Source of the DNA: Cyanoderma ruficeps
Lineage: Eukaryota > Chordata > Aves > Passeriformes > Timaliidae
NCBI GenBank assembly: GCA_008694505.1
Contig: VZDJ01000063.1
Coordinates: 3,389,063-3,453,062 of the forward strand
Length of the DNA stretch: 64,000 nt
Direction of reading: 5' to 3'
In this document: one piece after another, positions 11,226-22,532 of the stretch
Position numbering within the stretch: position 1 is the stretch's first letter
Layout: the number at the start of each line of letters is the position of its first letter
Position numbers and translations under genes: made by a program
The notes under the pieces: generated by a model
The model's input: the letters and a program-made list of their open reading frames with translations, nothing else
The model's database searches: none
What the model was told of the DNA's origin: nothing

Positions 11226-13621
11226 CTGATGTGCAGGTGACACCCACTGTCATTGTCATTGTAATAAGGGCAAAATGAAAAGGTTGATAGTGGCCAAAAA
11301 CTTAGGAAAAAATACAAAATTTTCCTACTGGAGAAGAACAAAATCCATCAGCTCAGCAACCCTCACCTGGCTCTGAATCTAATTTCAGAAAATCAAAGAA
11401 AGCTTCACCACAGCCACGTGTAAACCTCGAAAAGTGGGAATTCAGAATGAGCTCAACACAGACCTGCAGAGGCACAGCACATCGTGGCACAGCAGAGCAC
11501 AGAAGGCTGCCAGCAGCTCCTCTTTGTCCCAGACGAGTGGGAAAAGGCAAAAGGGACACTAAAAAGGCCTCAAGGAAGAAATCTTGGATATTTTTGTAAA
11601 AGCTCCACCTTTCCCATTAATTGCTGCACTGTACGAGGCACAGAATGTCCTTGGCCCACCAGAATTGTGGGTTTTTATTGTTTTTCTCCACTAAGAAGGG
11701 AAGGTTTGCACCCCAGGGCCTGCTCTCCCTCTCCCAAGGCATTGCTGCCTGATGCAGCTCGTGGCTGCCCTGACTCATCCCTGTCCTCTGCTGCTCTGCT
11801 CATTAATCTGTGGCTCCTCTGAATGCCAATGAGTCCTGAAAGGAGCCAGGTGAAAGCAATGGCAATTTGCTCACAGCTTGATAATTACACATTCTTCAAA
11901 ATAAATTAAAGCCAGAGCTAACAGCAGCACACTGTTTTCAGAAGTCCTGCTCATACAGAGGAATTAATTGGGAAGGGCATTGATTGGAGGGGCTGCTGGA
12001 TTCCAGCAGGGAATTTATTCCCCTTTTGTTCCACAGCAACTCCCAGACCTCTCACCAGAGAGAATCCCTCACCTCTGCCCAAACTGGGAGAGAAAAGGAA
12101 CCTCTATTCATCCCAAACCATCTTTGGAGACACCTGGCTCACAGAATGTGGGAGGGAAAGGGATCATAGGCTTTGATGGATCTTTATTTTCTGGGTTACC
12201 CAAGGCAGCAAAGCTCTGGGATCAATTAAAGGAGCAGTTTTACAATAGAGACATTTCAAAACAGCTCCTTCATGCCCAGACACACAAACCAGGGGCAAAC
12301 AAGCACCATGTGCACAAATTCTCTGTGTTCTGTACACCTTCATGGAGAAATTCCACAAGCAAGCGGAGGAGAAACTCCAGAAGCTCCAAGCTCTTGGATA
12401 TTTGCTGTACAAATGGATCCAAACTCCATCCAAACACTTTGGCAACTTCCCACTCAACCTGAGGCGTGGGAACGAGGGAATTTCAGAGATCCCTGGGTTA
12501 GAAGATCCCACAAGGACCCCGATTTACAGGAGAATCCTTTTTCCTGCACGTGCCACGCTTCAGCAAGGTCGGGGAAGCCTTCCAAGCTCCCACGGCAGTA
12601 GATTACACGAGGTGGTTGTTTCCTTGTGCCATAAATTTGTGTTGTTGATTTGTTCTGCTGATTCTTCCCTCTGCACAGCCCTTGCTTTGCCTCAGCGGCT
12701 CGCACGTGCTGCAGAAGGGCAGCCCGGCATAATAAATTGAGTTTGTGTAATGAAATATTTCGGGAGATGAGATTAGTTTTAATTTGTTGTTCTCACAATG
12801 CCTTCCCCCACTCCTGACAAAATTGCACCCAGCACAGCAGGAGTTTATCTAAGCCAGGGCCTTTCAGATAAATTCTGGCTTGCTCAGGCAATTATTGCAA
12901 ATAAGTTAAAGATGAAATCCACAAGAGAATTACACCTAGCTGGATCCACTCCAGAACTGTTGTTTCACTACACAAAAAAAAAAAGAAGGTGGCAAGGAGG
13001 TAATTGCTGCTTTCTTCCTCAAAGCCAGGCACTGGAGAGCTCAGGAAAAAAAACGCCAAGGAAAGGCTCCCATTCCAGTTTGTTTAAATAGATCCATCTT
13101 CAGCAATCCCCACTGCTGCCAAAAGCAGGAGCAGGGGTTTATGGACAACTTGTGCGGTGACGCCTGAACCCAAAGATTAAAGCCTGATCTCGTTCTTAGA
13201 TTTACCCAAATTTGCTTGGATGGAACCTGGTTTGCCCCACTAGGAAGTGATGGCTGCGAGCAGTTTCCATGGAGCCTGAGTGTGACTACACCTGAGTTTT
13301 TTGATTTATCCCCTTTATATCTATCTTTAGATTCCGTCTTTCCACACATCATCGCGGCGTCTGAGCATTTGCAAAAAAAAATATATATATATATAAGAAT
13401 CAGAGTAATATCAGGCACTCTTCCCTTTCTTCTCTGCCAGGGAAAAATGGATTGTACACTGTTCCAGCTGAAATTGCTTCTCTTGGCTAAGCTGGGAGAC
13501 GTTTGTATGAATTATTCCTGAGCTCAGGAATCGGCGCTCATTGCTGACAATTTGTGATCCGTGTTCAGGGCCTGGATTGGCAAGAGAGGAGCAGCTGCAG
13601 CCCACTCTCATTGCTGGGGCA
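11226..13621. other. Non-coding, no recognised element
   Basis: No convincing gene or dispersed repeat is seen. Open frames up to 164 codons (11,968-12,462) overlap several others in different frames and on the other strand, and show no domain. A short A/AT microsatellite lies at 13,372-13,396. Confidence 0.5.
13372..13396. repeat. (AT)n microsatellite after poly(A)
   Basis: About nine A are followed by roughly eight AT dinucleotides. Confidence 0.9.
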
Positions 13622-14007
13622 AGACATCTTCATATAAAACTTGGAATAAAACAAGCCCAGCCATCAGCCAGAAGGAAAAGCCACATTCTGAAGCACCACC
13701 TACATTAACTCCTCCTAGAATATGTTCATATAAAGCTTAAAATAAAACAAGCCCAGCCATCAGCCAGAACAAAGAGACATCCTCAAGCATCACCTGGATT
13801 AACCCTTCCTAGAACATCTTCATATAAAATTCAAAATAAAGCAAGCCCAGCCATCAGCCAGAACAAAAAGCAACATCCTCAAGCATCATCTGGATTAACC
13901 CTTCCTAGAACATCTCCATATAAAATTCAAAATAAACCAAGCCCAGTCATCAGGCAAAAATAGAATCCACATCCTGAAGCACCACCTGGATTAACCCTTC
14001 CTAAAAA
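13622..14007. repeat. Minisatellite, four units of 94-96 bp
   Basis: Units are marked by CATATAAAA-like sites at 13,631, 13,727, 13,821 and 13,917. Each continues with AATAAA, then AAGCCCAGCCATCAGCCAGAA (an occasional base differs), then a CATCCTCAAGCATCACCTGG-like block and CCTTCCTAGAA. Every unit carries an AATAAA-like hexamer. The fourth unit decays near 14,007. Confidence 0.95.
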
Positions 14008-14378
14008 TTTTTCTTTATGAACAGGAATGTGCTGTTTTTACACAGAAGTGTTTCACCCAGTGCTGCCAGGCCAGGCTGAATTTCTGGCCAGTTTTCCACC
14101 TTTCCCTCAGCTGTGTGATCCTGCTCTGGGCTCCAGGGAAAAAGAGCTGCAGGGAATGTGGCAGGAATAACTAAAGAGGGGTTTTGGGGAGCTTTTGTAG
14201 CCCCTCGGTGACCCCTGCACTTCAGGAAAAGCACATTTATAACCACACACCTCACTCACATCAGTTATTCATGGCCAGACTGAGCCCAGCTCAGGAGTCA
14301 GACACTGCTGAGCCCCTGCCAGTGGTGATGGATGCTGTGGGAACTGCAGCTCTCAGCTCGCTCCCTGCTGCACACACA
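14008..14378. other. Non-coding spacer between two minisatellites
   Basis: No gene or repeat is recognised in this stretch. Confidence 0.5.
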
Positions 14379-14665
14379 GCCCCTGAATCCCTGAATTCCT
14401 GACAGCACAGCCTCTGAATCCCTGAATTCCTGCACAGCCCCTGAATTCCTGACAGCACAGCCTCTGAATTCCTGAATTCCTGACAGCACAGCCTCTGAAT
14501 TTCTGAATTCCTGCACAGCCCCTGAATTCCTGACAGCATAGCCCCTGAATTCCTGAATTCCTGACAGCCCAATCCCTGAATCCCTGACAGCCCAATCCCT
14601 GAATTCCTGACAGCCCAATCCCTGAATCCCTGGCAGCCCAATCCCTGAAATCCCTGGCAGCACTG
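14379..14665. repeat. Short-unit minisatellite containing GAATTC
   Basis: Tandem units of about 14 to 24 bp are built from CTGAATTCCTG plus ACAGC, GCACAGCCC or GCAGCCCAAT linkers. The right half shifts to the CCCAATCCCTGAATCCCTG variant. The array opens overlapping minus-strand frames of 116-143 codons that encode repetitive peptides; these are a by-product of the repeat. Confidence 0.95.
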
Positions 14666-16764
14666 TGAATTCCACAGTGCCTTGTGGGCAGCAGGATGTA
14701 AATCCCCTCCAGACCCTCAGCAGCAGCAATCCCCCGACACAGAGTCATTAATTCCTAATCAATTCACCAGTTCATCAATTCCGTGTTGGCAATAAAGCCT
14801 CTCCTCAGTGTCCCGGAGCCCTGCAAAGTGACAGCCCCAGGGGATTCCACAGCTGGAATTTAAGGGGGATAAAACCCCAACAAGGAGCCCTTGAGAGGGA
14901 GGAAAAACCCTCCAGCCTAGTGCAGGTTGCATTTTAGCAGTGAATAAATCATCCTGCAGGACTTTCTGTTCCTTCCTTCCTAAACTCGTTCCCATTGTGC
15001 CACCTTGGGTTTTGCTGTTGAAGCCACGAAAACTCTGGGAAAGGAGAGGATGTTTCAGAAGGGAAAGCCAGAAACCTTCCAAAAATACAAACAACTAAGT
15101 AGCGCTCGCCTGTGTAACTTGAGGATATACTACCTTTTTATTTATGGCTCTGAGGCACAAGTCATATATCCAAAATATTGCTCCATTTTTGAAGCGGCTG
15201 AATCCTTTTCAAGGCAATTTGTGAGATTTACACTTGCTATATTTAATAGGGCCATTAAATACCTGGACAGGGTGGACCTGGTGATTGGCAGGAACAGCCT
15301 TTTCTCCATCCCTCACCCCTCTGGGTTCTCTGGAGTGAGCTGAGGTTGTTCCCAGCAGCCTTCCAGTTGGGCTGGTCTGGGTCACCCACCGCTGTGGTGA
15401 TTTTGGAAAGAGAAAAAAAATGCAGAAATGCAGGCAGAGCATGGAGCAGCATCCATGGGCAGTGAATCCATCTCTGCCTCAGTGGAAGAGGCTAAAAAAA
15501 AACCCCCAAAAAACCTCCCCACCACCACCAGCAAACCTCCCGAAATCACGGTGGGTTTATTTTTTAATACTTCCAGTGGGCATTGCCACCAACAGCATCA
15601 CAGCTCATTAGTTTTATTGTGGAAAGCTCCAGAATCCAGAGGTTTAACCCCTCCCCAGGAAAGGCCAGGCCCTACTCCCAGAAGTGATAATTATCTGCAA
15701 TTACTGTTCCTAACTAAGCAATTGTTATTTACATTATTAATACCTGCCCCTGTTGAAGGATTCACACCCACTCACACATTCAGATCTGTTTGTGAGGAAC
15801 GAAACCACCTCAGGGAGAAGGGGCCTAAAATCTACTAAAAAATAGAGAGGTGAGATATATTTCTAGATACATAAAATATCCGTGAGAAATATTGAGGACT
15901 GGGGAATTTCTAGAGGCAAAAAACGGGGAGGATGCCGTGCAAAGCCAATAAATCCTCAGTCCAGGTGTCAGCCAAGTGCTGCAGCCACCAAAGGGATGGA
16001 TGTTGCCCTGAGTTTTCTGCCGTCTGTCTTTGTGCTGCATTTCTCACGCAGCTTCATCTAAACAATGTGTATTTTCAGAATGTTTGCATTCTTCTCCTCT
16101 GAGAGAAGAGATGATTGATGGTGATGTCCACCATCCAGGTTGGAGAGGTGGCGACCTGTCCAGCCAATCTCTGTACCTCTGTACAAATGTATAAATGGAG
16201 TCAGATTTTTGAATAAGGGGGAGAAGAGTTGTTCCCTCACAATGCTGTGTGCCTGCTCATCTTTCTGTCCCAGAAGTGGGACACACCCAGCCTCGACAAA
16301 CCACAGATGGAAAAGCATCCGAGAAAGGGAAGAGCTGCTCTGGAATTCCCTTCAAAAAACGGGAACACGGGAATGGAGGCAGCTGCAGAGCACTGGGGCC
16401 ACGTCCCCGGCGTGCCCATGGAAGTGCCAGCAGAGGTGACACCCCAAGTGACACCCGCAGCTCCCTGGCACATCCCGCAGCTCCTGCTCCCCCCTGCAGG
16501 GCAGAGCATCAGCCAGCCCTCCCTGGGAAATTCATCTCCCCGACAAAGCTGGGTGGGACGGCGGAGGCAGCAGCCAATTAAGGAACCATCAAACTTCTCC
16601 TAAAATCCTCCCTCCACCACGCTCCCCCTTCCTGCCTCCAGCCAACGTGGTAATTGTGTCTAATTTCTAAATTTTCATGCCGGTTGCTGCATGTGCCTCC
16701 CCTTAATGAGATGTAAATGTGTTGCCAGTTTGTGGATTTGTTTAATTGCAGGGTAGCTAAACTG
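14666..16764. other. Non-coding, with one AT-rich complex block
   Basis: No gene is recognised. The block at about 15,090-15,265 is AT-rich, of high complexity and apparently single-copy, and looks like conserved non-coding sequence, although conservation cannot be judged here. Open frames near 16,140-16,600 overlap in three frames and on both strands. Confidence 0.45.
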
Positions 16765-16832
16765 TGATTGGCCAGGAGGTTCATTTTTAAATTTATTTAT
16801 TTAGCACACATGCAAGGCATTTTAAAGATCCT
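16765..16832. repeat. Dispersed copy of the 18.2-18.5 kb repeated block
   Basis: This 68-bp block begins GATTGGCCAGGAGG and ends TTTAAAGATCC. It closely matches the start of each unit of the tandem pair at 18,184-18,507, which lies about 1.45 kb downstream on the same strand. Confidence 0.88.
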
Positions 16833-18183
16833 TTTCTCCAGCTCAGAGAGGGAGGGGAGCATATTCTATCTATTTTCTTGTTATGTTCAGGGTTCTGTCA
16901 CAAAGGAACCATCTGGTTTTCCATGTGTTCGCCACTGAACTTAAAAGACTTCTGCCATATTCCAAGTGTTTGAAATAACTCTGAATTTCTCCTGTTTGAT
17001 TCAGGTTCCTGAGCTGGACTCTGATGCTGGGGAAAATTCGGATCTTAGTGGACAGGCACAAGAAACGCCCTCCAAGCATTTTTAAATGGCTTTTCAACAC
17101 AATAAGACTCATTCACTGAGCTTTTTCTCGCTCACCTCCCACAAAGGCTTTTAAAAGAAAGGATGAAAGATTTGAGTACTAAACTGGGTAAGAACAGAGC
17201 CCGTCATTACCTAGTCTAACTCCAAATAAAATCCACTAAAGCTTGAAGGAAATACTGACTGATTTTAGTGCCTTTAACTCACTGCCACTTCAGAGTTTGC
17301 TCAAATATAGGAGAGCAGTAAGGAGCCTCCTAAATCTCAGCAAAACCTTGGAAAGTGCAGATAAAAGCCCATTTTGCCCTGCAGTACCTTTGCTACCGAG
17401 GATGATGACACAGAAAAGGCCTGGCTTGATTTGCAGACCTCGAGACATCTGGAAGGGAGGAAATCAAACAGAACCACGGGGCCATTTCCACAAGGACACG
17501 TTTCAAGCCAGAGCCAGGCAGCAAAAAGCAGAAAGTTCTGGTTTTGCAGAACCCAGAGATAAATTCTCCCCCTCTGCTGCTCCTTAACAACAATTAGTCT
17601 GCGGAGAAAGTGCAGCTCTTTCGGTGCTACGACCACTGTATAAATAATACATTCATTTTTTCCAGAATTTCCTTAACATTCTGGTTTCCATCAGTTTTTA
17701 TGGCACCTAACGCTGCTTTTACCACCTGCCTTCATGTCATGACTCACCTGGATAATTCATGGAGCCTGGCACACATAAATCTCCCCTCAACACCTCGGTG
17801 AGGATCTACAGCAGCAGCATTTCCCTTGGCACCAGACAGATCCTTCCAGCTGCTGGCACCAATGATCCCAGTCCCCAGCAGCCAGCCCCGGGAAATCAGG
17901 GATGCTTTTCCCATCCTGATGTCCTGGAGGAATGTTTGAGGGCATTTCTTACCTCCAAAGGATTCCTGCAGGAACGGCAGAGCTGTGTTTACGCCTTGGT
18001 GCTTCTTTTTTGTGTTAGAAGGCCCAAATTATGATCTGGACCACGAAGAGCTCAGGAAAGGTTCATTTCCTGCCAAATCTGGCTGGCAGACACCCTCGGC
18101 ATCTGGTGGCTGGTGAAAGCCATCTCCATGGGAGGAGTGAATATCTGGCTGCACAAGTCACTCCTTTGCATCCCCCCAAAAAC
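16833..18183. other. Non-coding, no recognised element
   Basis: No gene or known repeat is recognised. Overlapping open frames of about 60-114 codons between 17,240 and 17,640 lie on both strands and show no domain. Confidence 0.5.
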
Positions 18184-18507
18184 GAGAATGGAAGTTGATT
18201 TCTGCTCCAGCTGCCTTTGATTGGCCAGGAGGTTCATTTTAAAATTAATTTGTTTATTTAGCACACGTGTGCGGTATTTTAAAGATCCCTTGTCACTTGT
18301 TTGGATCCCCCCCCCCAAAAAAAAATAAACAAAAGAAAAAAAGGATGGAAGTTAATTTCAGATCCAGCTGCCTTTGATTGGCCAGGAGGTTAATTTTTAA
18401 ATTTGTTTATCTAGCACGCAGGCAAAGCATTTTAAAGACCCTTTGTCACTTGTTTGGATCCCAAAAAAAGAGAATGGAAGTTGATTTCAGCTGCAGCTGC
18501 CTGTTGC
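18184..18507. repeat. Tandem duplication, 157-bp unit, about 2.2 copies
   Basis: GATTGGCCAGGAGG starts at 18,219 and again at 18,376. Each unit includes AGAATGGAAGTTGATTTC-like, CAGCTGCCTTTGATTGGCC, a long AT-rich stretch, TTTAAAGA, and TTGTCACTTGTTTGGATCCC. A partial third unit ends near 18,507. The left copy has a C-run followed by an A-run at about 18,309-18,325 that the right copy has as a short A-run. Confidence 0.92.
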
Positions 18508-18905
18508 TCCACCACAAACAGGATCAGCGTGTCCCAGGGCCAAGGGCATCCTCCCCTCAGCCACTGTCAGTAAGAGCCAATAACACGAGCAGCAAAGTAA
18601 AGGGAAGTGACAGCAGGGAAATAATTCAGCCTTTAACTGACACGTTATCCTGTTAAAAGCCATTTACCTTCTGCTGCTCGGTGTGTCATTGCTCATTTGG
18701 CTTTGGAAGTGACATCTCCCCAAGTGCCACGAACTGCCAGTGGTGAGAGGGGATTCATGCAGGGCTCACCCTGGGGAGTTGTGGGCAGGGAAAGCCCTTG
18801 GTGGGCTCTGTTTGTCCTCTCAGCTCCCACCCAGCTCAGAGCATCCTCAGGGGATCAGGAAACTCCACAATTGTTTCCCTGTAGCACAGCCTGGCCTGAT
18901 GATGC
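18508..18905. other. Non-coding, no recognised element
   Basis: This is a spacer between the tandem duplication and the LTR. Nothing is recognised in it. Confidence 0.5.
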
Positions 18906-19344
18906 TGATGCCTTAAGATTTCAGCTTTTCTATTTTTCATCTCTCTGTAATCCTGCAGTTCTTTAGGGTAGAACTCCAAACCCCACACACAGTGTGAGCT
19001 GCTGCTCCCCCAGTTTGGGCAGACACAACAATTCCTCTCCAGGCCTGGCCGGCAAGGACACCTCACTGCCTCAGGCCTGAGAGATGGAAACAAAAGGGAG
19101 TTGGGGGCAGCAAACTTGGGGTAAATGACTTCATTACCTGAAGCTGGAACTGGAAGATGAACCCCAATGTGCAAATGGAGCAAACTGATCAAAGTGTGCA
19201 AACCCGTGACCATTGTCCATTTTGGGTGCCCTGGGGGGCTTTGTCTGCCTGAAATGTATTTGAAGGTCCTTCCATAAACAGAACTGCTTTTTATTCTCTT
19301 AATTCTGTCTGCCCTCTGCTTTTAGGTAAGCCCAAAAGGCATCG
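18906..19344 (+). mobile_element. Solo LTR, 440-bp family, copy A
   Basis: It starts TGATGCCTTAAG and ends AAAAGGCATCG; the sister copy at 35,882 ends in GGCATCA. TGATGCC and GGCATCA are inverted, as expected of LTR tips. The flanks give a 4-bp duplication ATGC if the final CA has mutated to CG. It aligns with copy B over nearly its whole length. The 4-bp duplication would suggest a class I (gammaretrovirus-like) element, but that is inference. No internal region is attached. Confidence 0.85.
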
Positions 19345-20514
19345 ATGCATTTCAGCAGCAAATATTGCCTGGGAGGATCGCAGCATTGCACAAAATACAA
19401 GGTTTGAATTCCTCTTCCTGTAGCAGAAAAAGGGTTTGTTCTACAACACTGGGAGAACCAGGACAACAACCTCCCAGCAAATGGGACTGGCCTGTAGAAA
19501 GAAAAGAGAGTTATGGTGTAAACTGAGGGGGATTTGGTGCAATAATTGTGTTTTTCCAGAACTAGATTCCTGCATGTTGCATGGAACTGGATGTCCACGC
19601 ATCCAGTCACAGTTTGTGACAGGAAGGGCTCAGCTCTCTGCCACTTCTTTTCTTGTCTTAGGTGTTGACCTGGAACTTCTCTCTCCCCTTCTAATAATCC
19701 AAAGTGGCCTTAAACTGCCCTGGCCTTCAAACAACAGACAAACCATGATCTTAAAATGATGGAGTCATGGTGAGGATAAAAGACACTATTTACCATAAAT
19801 CAAGGAGTCTTGGTAAAAGCCCAAGTTGTCTTGGAAGCCAGAATTACTCATCCGATCATTCTGACTCCTACGAGCTCACATTTGATGTAGAAACAGAGGG
19901 AATTCTGCTTCCACAGCAGGAGATCAGGCAGGATTAAAGATCCTTTTCCATGGGAAACTGCTCCTTGATTTGCTGATCCCATGGAAGGTGTTCCTGCCCA
20001 CCGAAGGTCTTCAAGGTCCCTTCCCGCCCAAACCAGTGTGGGAGAAGGAGGAGAGGGGCAAAGAGCCCTTAATTGAATTCCGAGCTGCCCTTTGCCGAGA
20101 TCCATCCCGATGACAGATGAATTTCCATTAGTTTAATGTGAATCACCGCGGATAATGGAAAACAATACTTATGCTAATGAGGGAGCCGAGCGAGAGCTTT
20201 GCAAATGAGGTGCCATTTGCTCGCCAGCCGGGGTGCAGCTGATTAGAAACAGCTCCGTGATTGATGCCTCCATCCTCCCCCAGCCCTGGGGTGCCACCCC
20301 TGTGGGGTGTCCCCATGGCATCCCCCCGAGATTTTTGGGCACCCCAGAGCTGCAGTCTGGCAGGGGAGAGGTGCCCTGAGCCAGGAGAAGGAATTCCGGG
20401 GGAAAAACATGAGGGAAAACAGGAAAGGGAGCGTTGGGGAGGAGGAGGCTGAGGGGAGAGTGTTGGGGTCTGCTGCTCATCCAGAGGGGCAGCTCCAATC
20501 TTTGCTCCCTGTGG
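19345..20514. other. Non-coding, with a candidate conserved block
   Basis: No gene is recognised. The segment at 20,110-20,262 is of high complexity, with TAAT motifs and two octamer-like sites (ATGCTAATGA and TTTGCAAATGAG), so it could be a conserved regulatory element. The open frame of 206 codons on the minus strand across 20,143-20,763 is proline-rich, overlaps several others and runs into CR1 sequence. Confidence 0.4.
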
Positions 20515-20725
20515 GCAGGGACAGGAGCCAGGGCATGGCTGGAGCTGTGCCAGGGGAGGGTCAGGTTGGATTTTAGGAAAAGGTTCTTCCCCCGGAGGGT
20601 GCTGGGCACTGCCCAGGCTCCCCAGGGAATGGGCACGGCCCCAGAGCTCCAGGAGGAGTTGGACAGTGCTGCCAGGGATGCTCAGGGTGGGATTTGGGCT
20701 GTCTGTGCAGGGCCAGTGTGGGAAT
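20515..20725 (+). mobile_element. CR1 retrotransposon 3' fragment
   Basis: The order of motifs is that of an avian CR1 3' end: ATGGCTGGAGCTGTGCCAGG, GGGAGGGTCAGGTTGGAT, GGTTCTTCCCC, GGGCACTGCCCAGGCTCCCC, CAGAGCTCCAGGAGGAGTT and GGGATGCTCAGGGTGGGA. The usual terminal short repeat is lost. This is a dead fragment with no coding capacity. Confidence 0.88.
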
Positions 20726-21167
20726 CCTAGAGACTTAGAATTTGGTGTTTTAGTGTACAGCAATACATATGAGTCAAGGTGGAGGATTTGGGGTGTTGTC
20801 TTTGTCCTTCACCTTCCTCCTCCTTCTTCTTTATAGCTTTGGGTGGTTTTCTCCAACTAGGTGAAAAATGTCCACATCATGGGCCTTGGGTGGTCATTCT
20901 TGGATCAAAAATAAAAATAATATAGGTGTCACCTCATTATTGGGTAACTATCCCTTAAATAACCTTGGAAAGAGTTAGAAGCTCTCCATTTTACCTCATT
21001 TCCGGAGCTTGCTAGTTAAGCTCACGGCTTGGGCTGGATGATCCTGGAGGGTTCCTTCCTGCTCAGGATAATCGGAGGTAAAATGTGGGTGAGGATTGTC
21101 CACCGGAGTGAGCAGAGATCTTGTGGGTAAGGTGAGCTCGTGTGGTGAGCAGTGTCCTGCTGGGCAC
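20726..21167. other. Non-coding, no recognised element
   Basis: This is a spacer between the CR1 fragment and the next solo LTR. Nothing is recognised in it. Confidence 0.5.
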
Positions 21168-21469
21168 TGTGGCCTGGTTTGTGCCTGACATGTTTTTGTT
21201 TCTGAAATTCCTTTCCCAGGGATTTTTCTATAAACAAGAGACTTGTTTTGGTAACGGCGAGAATGTTTACATTCTTTCCTTAGGAGGGACTTCTCCTGAT
21301 GTCCCTCTGCTCTGACCAATGTGACTGAAGAGGTTTGTCTTCTTGTCATCAATCAAATTGCTCTGTGTAGAATAATATAAAAAGGGAAACGTTCCCAGAA
21401 ATAGAGTAGTCACCTTTTCAGCCTTCTGAAGGCAAAGTCTTTGTGTCGTTGTGGTGTAAAGCTGTGACA
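21168..21469 (+). mobile_element. Solo LTR, 305-bp family, copy 3
   Basis: It starts TGTGGCCTGG and ends GTGACA. The flanks GGGCAC and GGGCAG match at 5 of 6 positions. It is one of the most diverged copies: the CCAAT palindrome is broken on one side and there are many substitutions. This suggests an older insertion. Confidence 0.9.
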
Positions 21470-21523
21470 GGGCAGGGGGTCAGGGTGTGGGGTTTGAGGA
21501 AGGAAATGTGATGGAAGGAAATA

Positions 21524-21666
21524 TGATGGAAGGAAAGCCTCAAAAGACCTACCTGAGCATGTGGTGTGGTTTTTAAAGATTACATGATGGAAGGAAAGCC
21601 TCAAAAACCCACCTGAGCACATGAGGTTAAAGGACACCATAATCAGGAAAGCCTCACAAACTCACC
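21524..21666. repeat. Imperfect tandem repeat, about 60-bp unit
   Basis: GATGGAAGGAAAGCCTCAAA recurs near 21,524 and 21,585, with a third, decayed copy (AGGAAAGCCTCACAAACTCA) near 21,645. Each is followed by a CCTACCTGAGCAT- or CCCACCTGAGCAC-like block. Confidence 0.85.
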
Positions 21667-22400
21667 TGGATCCACCCCAAGAAAACCTCGTGGCCACATG
21701 GACAACACTGCTTGGCATTCACTGGATTTATTTTTTTTTTTAATGTTTTGTGCTAGAATAGATCTGACACCCCAAACCCACGAGGGAGGCAGGAAAGAGG
21801 TGCTGGGAGCAATTCCACCAGCGAGGCGACAAGAAAGGGGCCACGAGGCCACTCCAGGTGTGACACTGTGGGCAGGCAGAGCCAGGAGATAAATCAGAGG
21901 ACGTGGGCAAAGCTTTGTGGAATAACCAGGCCGTGGCAGGAGGCGATTCAGAGGCGCTGTCAGAGCTGCACAGGGAGTTATAACATTTCATCCTGCTGCA
22001 CTGGGATCATGCTGGATTCTCGGAGAGGAGCTCTGCCTGTGCACGAGCTCTGGCAATGTGTTGGCTCCCTGATTTTCACACCCACTGAGGAAGATTTAAA
22101 ATACTTATGTTTTTAGGAAGGGGATAAAGAAGCAGGTTGATAATGGCATTCCTGGCTTGGCTGGCTGTACCCAGCACTGCGCTTTCATCATTCCTTGCGG
22201 TGATTACCTTTGGCTTTTAATATCTTATTATATAAATATTTGTCAAATGCAGAAGCACAGCGACTCAGAACAGTATAAAGCATCTCCTGTGGGCCTGGAA
22301 GGTAGGGTGCCACATTACCTCAGGATTTCCTTGAATATTTGCATTAAATTCCTGGAATTTCCAAATAGCTCCAGACGCAGGGTGGTACAGGAGCAGAATC
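21667..22400. other. Non-coding sequence before the gap
   Basis: Nothing is recognised here. The sequence ends at an assembly gap. Confidence 0.5.
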
Positions 22401-22532
22401 NNNNNNNNNNNNNNNNNNNNNNNNNNNNNNNNNNNNNNNNNNNNNNNNNNNNNNNNNNNNNNNNNNNNNNNNNNNNNNNNNNNNNNNNNNNNNNNNNNNN
22501 NNNNNNNNNNNNNNNNNNNNNNNNNNNNNNNN
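22401..22532. other. Assembly gap, 132 N
   Basis: A run of 132 undetermined bases. Open frames spanning it are meaningless. The flanking sequences show no repeat that would explain the gap. Confidence 0.99.

Noticed and set aside
14291..14748. Repetitive minus-strand frames of 116-143 codons
   Set aside because: By-products of the short-unit minisatellite; three overlapping phases are open at once.
20143..20763. 206-codon minus-strand frame, proline-rich
   Set aside because: Overlaps frames in other phases and on the plus strand, includes CR1 sequence, and has no recognisable domain or splice context.
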